A stretch of DNA of 41,910 nucleotides, taken from contig JAGWAZ010000036.1 of NCBI GenBank assembly GCA_021296135.1, positions 1 through 41,910 of the forward strand, in the 5' to 3' direction. Within the stretch, counting starts at the first letter, position 1. Each line of letters begins with the position of its first letter. The notes under the pieces are model-generated. The model had not been told where the DNA came from. It did not search any database and worked only from the letters and a program-made list of their open reading frames with translations. Position numbers and translations under genes: made by a program. This DNA comes from Chlorobiota bacterium. GTDB taxonomy: Bacteria; Bacteroidota; Ignavibacteria; OLB7. Below are positions 8,838 to 16,693 of this stretch, in pieces.

Positions 8838-10076
8838 TTATATCCTCTCAGAATCGAGCACCGTTTTTATCGTGGCCAGCACATAACTGCTGTTAACCTC
8901 AAATTTCGGTTCCGGATGCCCCGCTTTTTTCAGCAGCTTTCTCGCTGTCGATATCCCTACGCCAAAACGCTGAACATAGCCCAGAGTTTTCATAGCTTCC
9001 GCCAGATTGGGGTTACGATAATCGGTAAATCTGTCCTCGCCGAAATTCTGGGCGGTTACTGTCCCGAACGCGCCACCGGGACTCAGGACCTCAATGCGGT
9101 CATTGAACCAAGTAATACGGACGGGAGCATTGGTTCCTTCATAAGTCCTGTGCATAACCGCATTCCGGGTAATCTGCTGCATCGCTACTATGGGGTAAAG
9201 TTCAGTTCGTTGTTCGATGTCGCTTTTTGTGAATTCTACCGCTATGCGATTATGGGCTTTCAGCTTATCGTCCAGACGGCGAAGCAGGTCCGGAACTGCG
9301 CCGCCGATTTCCTCGCTGTCAAGAATATCATCCGTTAGCTCGCGGCCGCCAATTTTGAGGAATTGCACATAAGCGCCGGGCAGGAAATCCTGAGGGTTCT
9401 TCCCGATAGTGAGGATCCCCGACACAGTCGCCGTAGGTTGGTCGTCGGCAACAACGATCATTTTTGTCGCGGCCAGTCGCTCATTCAGGCTGCGGTCATT
9501 CGCAGCCAATATCTCGTCGGAAAATGCTCGGCGCAAGTATTCGTTCTCAAACCGGGTCAGGTTAAGGTCCGGCAAGCCGGCCGTGGGAACCGGCTGGATG
9601 TCGAAGGGGGAGTCGCCGTGCCGTCGCTTTTCATTGAGCATCCTTTCATCTTGTGCCGTGGCGGTGCCGCGGCGCGGGCCATTGCGGACATAGATGACAC
9701 CTTTGCAGCGAACCGGTGGCGAGTCGGAGGGTTGCACCGTGACAACCGCAACCTCCTTGCCTTGCAGGACACGCTTTTCCACCGTCAGCGATGGCGGCGG
9801 CACGGTATTGCCGTCGGTTTTCATATCAGCTAACTTTCGGAGCAATTCGTCTGTGACCGATAGATCCCCGATAGTTCTGTCATCCCTCACTCCCACGATA
9901 ACGAGACCCGGTTTTCTGTGGTCGGGCAGATCGTTGGCAAAGGCGCAGATGGCTTCCCTGATTTTTTCGGCGGTGCTGTTGGACAAAGACTCCTTGAACT
10001 CGACGCAGTCGGATTCGCCTTCTTGGATGATCTGTAGCAACTCTTCGTCTGTAAAATCTGGCATCGCGATTCCCAT
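8838..10076 (-). CDS. Schlafen/AlbA_2-type ATP-binding protein with C-terminal HATPase fold
   Basis: A 412-residue protein of the COG2865-like family. The N-terminal AlbA_2 (Schlafen-like) domain shows ESDCVEFKESLSNS near residues 16-29 and GLVIVGVRDD near 57-66. The C-terminal part has the GHKL-like ATP-binding pattern ITRNAVMHRTYEG, then DRIEVLSPGG and QRFGVGISTARKLL. Family members are often called transcriptional regulators or tRNA/DNA-binding factors and many lie in defence islands; the biochemical role is mostly inferred. ATG codons at 10076 and 10064 are both possible; GGGA sits just before the second. It precedes the ParA-type gene by 2 nt, forming an apparent operon. Confidence 0.85.
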   Translation of the reverse strand: MGIAMPDFTDEELLQIIQEGESDCVEFKESLSNSTAEKIREAICAFANDLPDHRKPGLVIVGVRDDRTIGDLSVTDELLRKLADMKTDGNTVPPPSLTVEKRVLQGKEVAVVTVQPSDSPPVRCKGVIYVRNGPRRGTATAQDERMLNEKRRHGDSPFDIQPVPTAGLPDLNLTRFENEYLRRAFSDEILAANDRSLNERLAATKMIVVADDQPTATVSGILTIGKNPQDFLPGAYVQFLKIGGRELTDDILDSEEIGGAVPDLLRRLDDKLKAHNRIAVEFTKSDIEQRTELYPIVAMQQITRNAVMHRTYEGTNAPVRITWFNDRIEVLSPGGAFGTVTAQNFGEDRFTDYRNPNLAEAMKTLGYVQRFGVGISTARKLLKKAGHPEPKFEVNSSYVLATIKTVLDSERI

Positions 10077-10105
10077 TGATTTTGATTGTATGTTATCAGT
10101 GGTAT

Positions 10106-10330
10106 TTATCGAATCCTTTCTTCCCTGGCTAAGAGCGTTCCGACTCTCTGTAAAACCGCATCCACTCTCTCTGTATGCAATTCAGACATCTTCCACTGCC
10201 GCAACTTCCTCCTTTGTTCGGGAGCTTTGCCCGTCAGGATGCTATCGACTAGGTGGATGAACGGACGCTGCTTCGCGACGGCGATTTTGGGGATGGGGAT
10301 GATTTCAATATCAATCTTCAAAATCGATTC
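10106..10330 (-). pseudogene. Remnant of a TaqI/Eco57I-type specificity domain C-terminus
   Basis: Starting where the upstream giant gene ends, this frame reads IIPIPKIAVAKQRPFIHLVD followed by SILTGK. This parallels IPIPNIKPVQ...KIVDQILDAK at the C-terminus of the methylase at 55-3639. The remainder of a methylase is absent, and the last 35 or so codons do not continue the usual tail. It is best read as the leftover 3' end of a second methylase or specificity gene lost by recombination. The final codons from MSELHTER onward could be an unrelated very short gene, preceded at a distance by GGAGG. Confidence 0.55.
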
Positions 10331-13300
10331 CGCTTGAATCACGTTCCGCCTGTTGCTCATAGTCCTCCGCAAGCTTGCGCATTTCGGTTGCAAATCTCGA
10401 ATAACATTTCTTCTCAAGGGCCTCTGCCTTTTCGCGATTCAGTTGTGCCAATTCTCGCTCTTCTTTCCCAGCAGTGTGGTAGTAGGCTCCTCGTTGCTCG
10501 AGAAGCTTCACTATAAATCCGGAGCGCATTGCTCCCGCGTCTCTTGCGTTCAACGCAGACGCGACCTCCTGATGAATCCACAGGCCATCGGGGTCTGGTG
10601 GCGCATGTGTCAATACATGGCCGACCTGTGTCTGGGCAGCTTCACTGTGCCCAGTCTCTTTCGTAATCCGCTTCTCCTCCTCCAGCCATTTCCTGAAAGC
10701 ATCTGAATCAAAGGAGCCATCAGGAAGTTTACCGGGACAGATTCTCCATTTGCTTAGGAGTCTGTAGGTTGGGATCCAGTAGGGATTCCGGTCCAGATTC
10801 CTTCTTTGTTCACTCGGTTCGTCGCCGCTTTCGTCCTCGTTCTTTGAAGGAAAAACGAGGGCTACGACCTCAGCGAAGAAGGCGGGGTCCGAGGCTAGAC
10901 GTTTTTCAAGTGTCACTGGTGATCCTGATCCCTCATCAGGATCGAGCAACGGATCGAGCAACGGATCGAGCAACCAAAGAAAGTTCCATTCAATCTTGAA
11001 AAGAGCGTCTGATTCAGCGGTAGGCGATTCCTGCAGGCGCTTTATTACCTCGACGGTCAGATCGTGGTCCAGTCGATTACCCGTGTCGGGCGTCTCCAGC
11101 ACGGCAAGAAGTGCTCGAATTGCAAGGTCTTCATTAAATCTCTTTTCGTCTTGGATCGTGAGATAGACACAAGAGACAGCTTCGGGAGCCCGCCCGAATT
11201 CGATGAATTTCTCGATTGCTAAAGTCAGGTCTTGATCTTGCTCAAACCGATCTACGTCGGCCTTCATCCAATAGAGCCTCTCATTCGCTTCGCCGAGATG
11301 GTCCTTTACTCGACTCCGAACGCCCTCATTGAATGGAAGCAGGATCAGGAATGCGCTTTTATGAATGTCATTCCAATCATTCCCGAGAACCTGATCAACC
11401 CAAGCCCAATTCAATTTTATAAATCGTTCCCAAACGAACCCGGATACAACTCGATTCTCAGTTTCGTCTTCAGTATTAAGCAGGGACGGAAGAATTTCCA
11501 CCTCGACCTCTTCACTTTCGATACTACCCAGAGCACGTCCAACTTCATAAGGTGCAGCAACACTCTGAGCGAAAGTCAAAGCAGCACGCACACCTTCTGT
11601 GTCAAGAATCGTTTGCACAGCATCCTGACGATCCTTATCACGGCGCTTTCGCTGACCACTGAAGAGGTAACGATATTTCAGATGTGGGGTCTCGGGAGCC
11701 AAGGTTTTTGCCACACCCTTAATCTCTCTGACTGTCTCTTCCGGCATTGCCCCCTTAGTATACGAAAATCTCCGGTGTTTGCGTACTAGACTATCCAACC
11801 TTTCCCAGATCACCAGGCGCTCAGCCTCAGGCAAAGCTACGACCTCTTCCGAAGCTAAATGTTCCAGAAGATTCTCGCGTGCTCGCTCGGGCAAATCGGG
11901 TAGACGATTAATCAACTCCTCGAGTTTCTCAGTGCTTGTCTTTGCGAGTCCAACTGCCAACTCTGTATAAATCGTTATTTGTTTCCAATACTCTGACCTC
12001 GGGACACTGTCCTTCCAATCTCTCGGAATGTAGTTCCGCCAAGTCGGTCGACGGCGCTCAATGGTGGAATTGTGATAGCGCGGCAATAGACTTAGAATTA
12101 ACTCCCAACCTACTTTCGGCTGCTCGCGGAGAACGGTTTCGACAGCCGCCTTCCGCTTCTCGAGTGAGGCGCATGTCTGCACACGCCAAGGTAAAAAGAT
12201 AGCTACGAGGGAGTTTGACGGGCGGTTTGCCCAGTTTCCTCCAGGAGGATCGATCGAGGCAAGGTCGGATAGAATCACGGCTACCCGAGAAAGGAAATCT
12301 GGATGCCATGCAAGTGTTTCCAGTGCCCACAATAGGCCGCTCATGTAGTTTCGCCCTCCCACGCCTCCACTAAAAAGCTCGCGAAACGGAGATCGGTCCA
12401 AGTCTTCTAACGCTAACTCGACGGCGTCGAGGAACGCCTCAGGAGCCGCTTCAGCCAGGAGCGGCAACAGCGAATCCAAACTCGCCCGGCGGTCCCAGTT
12501 CGCATTTTCCAAAAGTCCTCGGACTGTGAGAATTGCCGTATTTTCGGGTTTGCCATGCGAACACGAGGAAAGTGCTTTCGAGCGACTTCCAACGAGTGCG
12601 AGTGTTTCTGCCAGACCTTCACGAAGAAAACAGGAATGTTTCAGTGGTTTATCGTGAATACTTGCCGCTGTCTCTTGGAGCCGATCGAGATCCTCATCCG
12701 TTATGCTGTTACCCAACGCGTTCCACCCTTCATCTCGTGGGACAAATCGCCATTTTTCATCGAGTTGAGTTAGGGGAGAGTCACAGCTAAGCGCGTCAGG
12801 TCTCAGTGTCTCGATCCACTCCCCATATCCTTTTCCCGACAACCTCTCCAAAGCAGCCCGGTCTGCCGGGTTCTTGCCGTCCCATTTTCCTGCAAGCATG
12901 GCTTGCGCAATGAGCCTCGCATTATCCCATTTTGCGTAAGGAGGCAGCAGACCCTGCAAATGCCTGCGTAACGCGGAAATTCGATCACCTCCAATCCTCG
13001 CTAGCTCTCGGGAACGGACGTCTGAGTAACCTGTCTCTTTAAGGACCGTCTCTATCTGGGATTGGGACGGACTTCGTAGTTCGATGATTTCATGACTTCC
13101 CCCTGCCCCTGCACCGCAAAGCGGAACGACCACCGCATGTCCTTTTTGCGTGGCCCTTGTTCGGAGGTCAGCTCGTTCCTGCGTCTCCAAACCGAGCCGG
13201 GGATCGGCTACTAAAACATCTACTAAAACATGTGGTCTCCGCATCGCCACGACCGAACGCCAAGCATCCTCTTCGGAAACGTACAGGCATCGGGAGGCGT

Positions 13301-14063
13301 AGTTCCGCGCGGTCTCCTCATCAAGTGTCTCGATATAAGCTGAAACGAAGTCGGCGACATCAATCGAGCTTTCTGCAAACAGCTGCAACTTTTGTGATGT
13401 GCCTTCGAACAGCTCCTGTAAAGCATTGCAGGCATTGCTGCGCCCCTCAGTGAATAGCCTTGGAGGAAGACGAGGGTCGTCTGATGCGGCCGGTGCGCTG
13501 ATGATTTCCCAATGCTCCCTTGGAGTAGAAATCCCTCCTAAGCTTTTTGACGATCCTGTCTTTTGTGCCATCCACCGGCCCACAGCTGGAAACTCTCGCA
13601 ACCAATCGGCGAGTTTAACGCCGTCGATAATTCGGATATCTTTCCAACCCTTATCTTTTTTGCTTTTCCGCCACTTTTCCTGATCCGGCTGACTCCATCC
13701 ACCGGCACCGGCGTAACGGGGAGTCACGAAAACAAACGAAGCCTCGGCCCGATCGGTTTCGGGGAGAGCGTCCGTCCTTTTGTCGAAGTCTGTATCAGCT
13801 TTGGTCTGCGGTTTTGCCCCAGTGCCGATTTCCCAGTACGATCTGCCCTCCGGAACGAACTCAGGAAACGCTGTTTCAGCTTCAACGATCCCATCCCAAC
13901 CCGATTGATTTACAGCGTCTCCATAGGGAATGCGGAACTCAGAAGCGTTGGAGACAGATTGCTTTACAAGCAAGTAGAGCAACTCTGGAATTACGGCTTG
14001 GCTATCTCTGGTATTTGCATATCGTTCAAGCTCGCCGGCCTGAACGATGTGAGTGTGGTCCAT
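10311..14063 (-). CDS. Large putative defence protein: N-terminal PD-(D/E)XK-like nuclease, helical C-terminus
   Basis: A 1250-residue protein without a family name I can give. The N-terminal about 170 residues look like a restriction-endonuclease fold: PYGDAVNQSGWDGIVE (47-61) supplies a candidate metal-binding aspartate (D57) and SYWEIGTG (75-82) a glutamate (E78). The canonical E-x-K lysine is replaced by glycine, so K84 or K88 might substitute. Residues from about 200 to 320 look like a P-loop NTPase fold that has lost its GKS/T loop; RPHVLVDVLVADP resembles a Walker B strand. The rest is mostly alpha-helical, HEAT/TPR-like, and contains three LLDP units. This layout recalls antiviral STAND (Avs-like) sensors with a nuclease effector, which is inference. 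TAGGAG precedes the ATG. It is the first gene of the island. Confidence 0.7.
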   Translation of the reverse strand: MDHTHIVQAGELERYANTRDSQAVIPELLYLLVKQSVSNASEFRIPYGDAVNQSGWDGIVEAETAFPEFVPEGRSYWEIGTGAKPQTKADTDFDKRTDALPETDRAEASFVFVTPRYAGAGGWSQPDQEKWRKSKKDKGWKDIRIIDGVKLADWLREFPAVGRWMAQKTGSSKSLGGISTPREHWEIISAPAASDDPRLPPRLFTEGRSNACNALQELFEGTSQKLQLFAESSIDVADFVSAYIETLDEETARNYASRCLYVSEEDAWRSVVAMRRPHVLVDVLVADPRLGLETQERADLRTRATQKGHAVVVPLCGAGAGGSHEIIELRSPSQSQIETVLKETGYSDVRSRELARIGGDRISALRRHLQGLLPPYAKWDNARLIAQAMLAGKWDGKNPADRAALERLSGKGYGEWIETLRPDALSCDSPLTQLDEKWRFVPRDEGWNALGNSITDEDLDRLQETAASIHDKPLKHSCFLREGLAETLALVGSRSKALSSCSHGKPENTAILTVRGLLENANWDRRASLDSLLPLLAEAAPEAFLDAVELALEDLDRSPFRELFSGGVGGRNYMSGLLWALETLAWHPDFLSRVAVILSDLASIDPPGGNWANRPSNSLVAIFLPWRVQTCASLEKRKAAVETVLREQPKVGWELILSLLPRYHNSTIERRRPTWRNYIPRDWKDSVPRSEYWKQITIYTELAVGLAKTSTEKLEELINRLPDLPERARENLLEHLASEEVVALPEAERLVIWERLDSLVRKHRRFSYTKGAMPEETVREIKGVAKTLAPETPHLKYRYLFSGQRKRRDKDRQDAVQTILDTEGVRAALTFAQSVAAPYEVGRALGSIESEEVEVEILPSLLNTEDETENRVVSGFVWERFIKLNWAWVDQVLGNDWNDIHKSAFLILLPFNEGVRSRVKDHLGEANERLYWMKADVDRFEQDQDLTLAIEKFIEFGRAPEAVSCVYLTIQDEKRFNEDLAIRALLAVLETPDTGNRLDHDLTVEVIKRLQESPTAESDALFKIEWNFLWLLDPLLDPLLDPDEGSGSPVTLEKRLASDPAFFAEVVALVFPSKNEDESGDEPSEQRRNLDRNPYWIPTYRLLSKWRICPGKLPDGSFDSDAFRKWLEEEKRITKETGHSEAAQTQVGHVLTHAPPDPDGLWIHQEVASALNARDAGAMRSGFIVKLLEQRGAYYHTAGKEERELAQLNREKAEALEKKCYSRFATEMRKLAEDYEQQAERDSSGIDFED
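10939..10974. repeat. Three perfect 12-bp tandem units inside the giant gene
   Basis: GGATCGAGCAAC is repeated three times without change at 10939-10950, 10951-10962 and 10963-10974. On the coding (minus) strand it specifies consecutive LLDP units. Because 12 is a multiple of three, slippage would change protein length without breaking the frame. Confidence 0.85.
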
Positions 14064-14265
14064 ATTGCACTCCTATAAAGTTTCCGCCGATATGGAACGG
14101 ACGGCTTGTTGTAAAAATATCAATGGCGGCGCCGGGTGCGATTCCCACGGAGTGGAAAGGCCTTCGGCTAATAATGAACTAAAATCAAAATACAATGCAG
14201 GAGATAGCAATGTCAAGAGCAGGCTCCGAATTGCCGATCTGTGAGGCAGTCCTTACTCTTATACC
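14064..14265. other. Intergenic junction between the defence island and core genes
   Basis: About 200 nt separate the start of the first island gene from the stop of the outer-membrane protein gene; both are on the minus strand. The part next to 14063 contains the ribosome-binding site TAGGAG and presumably the island promoter, although no convincing promoter boxes are seen. No tRNA, integrase or long direct repeat marks the boundary. Confidence 0.4.
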
Positions 14266-15711
14266 TTACTTCACATTCCATCGAAATGCAACCGTTGGAA
14301 TAGGACGTTCATAGAGGTAGAACGTCGGATAATGTTTGTCCAGATTCATTCCTTTGTTTGAAGCAGAGAAAAGAAGAGAGAAGTTCCTGACTGGCTCCCA
14401 CCCGACACCAGCCTCATAAAACGGATAGAGAAATGATTCCTCATGCTCGGGAACGATGTAGTTGAGATCGAGCAGAGCGTACAGAATAAATCGGCCATAA
14501 AAGAACCACTTTCCTTTAGCGTAGAGCGTCCAGGCAGTCACATCCTTTAGGTCTTGGTATTCAGTCATTACCGGCCACTGCATAAACCGACGATCAAACA
14601 GCGAGAGTGGATAGAGATGGGGTCCAACTGTATTTCCCCAGTCCTCCGTTTCCTCTGGGTCACGGTAATAGACATCGACATTGCGATAGCCGTGGTTGAA
14701 CAGGCCTCCGAAATAGCGATATTCCCCTTGACCATGAAGTTGAAACCGCGTATCGTCGATTGCAAAACTCCCACCAGCGAGAAGGGCTGATCTGTTCATA
14801 AGAAATCCTGAGCCTCCTCGCAATCCATATTGTGCATAAAGCGCACCACGATTATCTATCGAGTCGACTCTCCCCGACATACCGACTCCATAATCCTGTA
14901 GATCGGCTTCACTAAGCAATTGTTGTCGAGGTGATTCAAGTTGATATATTTCCCCTCTGCTATCTATATCAGTAAAGACAAACCAATTGAGCCCAAGGGT
15001 TCCTCGCGAATCAAACGGTAGGTTGAAGTCAGACAAAGTAATCGCCTGAAAATCTGCATCGTTGATGTTCAGTCCAAGTCCTGCAAACGCATCGCCTACT
15101 TTCCAGTGTCGATAGGCAAGATTATTCCACTCGAATCGAACCATTGCTCCCTGTATATCGGCATTGGCAAAGAACAGGCCTTCATCAATTGTCGTATCCC
15201 TGAAATCACCGGCATATATTTTCACGTTCAACGACTCATCGCCAAACTTCAGGGTTGTATCTATTCCAAGTTGGTAGCGAGGCAGAACGATATTGTTCCG
15301 TGTGTCTCTGAGACCATACGAGATTCCTCTGTTCTCCATGGTCAAACCTGCAAGAATTGATATTCCAGGAATCGGTTTGAAGAGAGCATCGATATCTATA
15401 TATGCAGCGCCATGATATTGTGGGTTATCGAGAATCGTGTGCGAGTCAAGAAACCAGTTCAGAACACGGGTCTTGTTTTCAAGAAGAAGGTTACGTGTGG
15501 CCTCAGGCTCATCAGCATGAAGATCGGGTCCTCCCGGGGTACCCAGGAAGAAGGCTGTGCGAACATCTATGGTCGGAGTCCAATCAACAACGTTGTTCGT
15601 TGAGTCTCGATCATCGTCTGTAGTTCCTTCATCCCTTTCCTGTGCTTTCAGGATCAGCGATGTAGTGAAGAGTAGCCCTACAGCTATGAAGAGAATCGCC
15701 TGTAATGTCAT
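14266..15711 (-). CDS. Predicted outer-membrane beta-barrel protein of unknown function
   Basis: The chosen ATG at 15711 gives 481 residues beginning with a clear signal peptide (MTLQAILFIAVGLLFTTSLI, then LKAQ); a longer upstream frame adds 46 residues that overlap the preceding gene and lack sense. The mature part is rich in alternating hydrophobic/aromatic strands such as ARFIL-type and GKWFFYGRFILYALLDLNY segments, typical of a large beta barrel, and it ends near FRWNVK. No substrate-specific domain is recognised. The start lies one base after the TAA of the upstream lipoprotein gene (TAAGATG), so the two are translationally coupled and probably act together in the envelope. Confidence 0.7.
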   Translation of the reverse strand: MTLQAILFIAVGLLFTTSLILKAQERDEGTTDDDRDSTNNVVDWTPTIDVRTAFFLGTPGGPDLHADEPEATRNLLLENKTRVLNWFLDSHTILDNPQYHGAAYIDIDALFKPIPGISILAGLTMENRGISYGLRDTRNNIVLPRYQLGIDTTLKFGDESLNVKIYAGDFRDTTIDEGLFFANADIQGAMVRFEWNNLAYRHWKVGDAFAGLGLNINDADFQAITLSDFNLPFDSRGTLGLNWFVFTDIDSRGEIYQLESPRQQLLSEADLQDYGVGMSGRVDSIDNRGALYAQYGLRGGSGFLMNRSALLAGGSFAIDDTRFQLHGQGEYRYFGGLFNHGYRNVDVYYRDPEETEDWGNTVGPHLYPLSLFDRRFMQWPVMTEYQDLKDVTAWTLYAKGKWFFYGRFILYALLDLNYIVPEHEESFLYPFYEAGVGWEPVRNFSLLFSASNKGMNLDKHYPTFYLYERPIPTVAFRWNVK

Positions 15712-15712
15712 C

Positions 15713-16456
15713 TTAGTCGATGTAAACTTGGTATCGATCCTGCCTCGTATAGTCGGCCATGATGTGATATCCATTCGACAAGAAGTTCGATATATAAGAT
15801 TGATAAATTGAGAGTGCAAGGTTAGTTGAGTGAACCTCATGTTCAGCAAGCAACGCAGCAGGAATAATCACTTCATTTTCGGCTTCGCGAGTTATCGTAT
15901 ATACCCAGAATTCCCCGTTCTTTTCTGTCCGAGCAATAATTTCAAAACTTGAAAGACCTTCCGGTGCATCGTTGAAGGTTAAACGAATATCCTCTCCTGA
16001 TTGCACGGTATCGTCAGGTTGTAGAGAAAGAGGTATAAGAAAGGAAGAGGGAGTTTGAAGCTCCTCCTTTAGAAGAATTTCACCATTAAGTGCAATCTGC
16101 CACGCGTTCGGTTGACCGGCTGGGGGAAGCTCCGAAAGCTCTTGAACAAATCGAGAGATATGAGTACGATTATCTCTTATTGTATTGACAAGCCGGGTCT
16201 CATTAACAGTTACTACATACGGCACCCTATTTCTATTTCTCATCACCAGCTTGGAGCGTTCCCGGATCGTAACGTCTGCCGAATAGTTTGTGTGAGTTGA
16301 ATCTCTGTTGTGTCTTGTCCTCTCAACAAGCTGCAGACTATAGTCAACCGGCAAACACTCGATAGTCTCGCAATCACCTGGATCGGTCCCGAGCGAACAG
16401 GAAAGGAGAATAAATGGGAGAAGAAACAATCCGACGATATTCGTTTTATGGTTCAT
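15713..16456 (-). CDS. Predicted lipoprotein of unknown function
   Basis: Starting at the ATG at 16456 gives 247 residues with a type II signal peptide; the lipobox is LLSC (PFILLSCSLG). The mature sequence has CETIECLP early on and then a mixed alpha/beta pattern without a family I recognise. Acidic, Ser/Thr-rich segments alternate with short hydrophobic strands, suggesting a periplasm-facing or outer-membrane-anchored beta-rich protein. Its stop codon is one base from the start of the barrel gene, so it may be an accessory or assembly partner of that barrel. It is transcribed away from dnaE; the 237-nt gap should contain both promoters. Confidence 0.7.
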   Translation of the reverse strand: MNHKTNIVGLFLLPFILLSCSLGTDPGDCETIECLPVDYSLQLVERTRHNRDSTHTNYSADVTIRERSKLVMRNRNRVPYVVTVNETRLVNTIRDNRTHISRFVQELSELPPAGQPNAWQIALNGEILLKEELQTPSSFLIPLSLQPDDTVQSGEDIRLTFNDAPEGLSSFEIIARTEKNGEFWVYTITREAENEVIIPAALLAEHEVHSTNLALSIYQSYISNFLSNGYHIMADYTRQDRYQVYID

Positions 16457-16693
16457 GGTCTTTGGTATGTGGAGGAGCAAACAGCTGTTTTGTATCTACA
16501 CATCTATATCGTTTGATTGTTTGGTATGTTGTGGGTTTGATTGCAATAACGGTCTTATACTGCTCTCTTTCAACATAAACTAATACTACGACACATCATT
16601 TCACCTCGCAATACCGTTCTGCATTCCACTCCTCTTTCTTACCTTCCTTCCGAACTAATTTTTAAGTCAAACAGTAGTTTCTGCTCATCATCT
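16457..16693. other. Divergent intergenic region between lipoprotein gene and dnaE
   Basis: An AT-rich 237-nt gap between divergent genes. It must hold promoters for both directions, but no canonical -35/-10 pair stands out. There is no purine-rich Shine-Dalgarno sequence immediately before the dnaE ATG. No structured RNA or small gene is visible. Confidence 0.4.

Noticed and set aside
11232-11789. A 185-codon plus-strand frame within the giant gene
   Set aside because: No domain, no ribosome-binding site, and fully antisense to the longer supported frame.
55-14063. A complete DISARM or BREX system
   Set aside because: The key genes (drmA, drmB, drmC; brxA, brxB, brxC, pglZ) are not present; only a methylase and a helicase are shared in type.
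14125-14160. A T-arm-like stretch (GGGTGCGATTCCC) suggesting a tRNA end or attachment site in the island boundary
   Set aside because: Only three base pairs of the stem form, there is no acceptor or anticodon arm and no CCA, so a tRNA cannot be supported.
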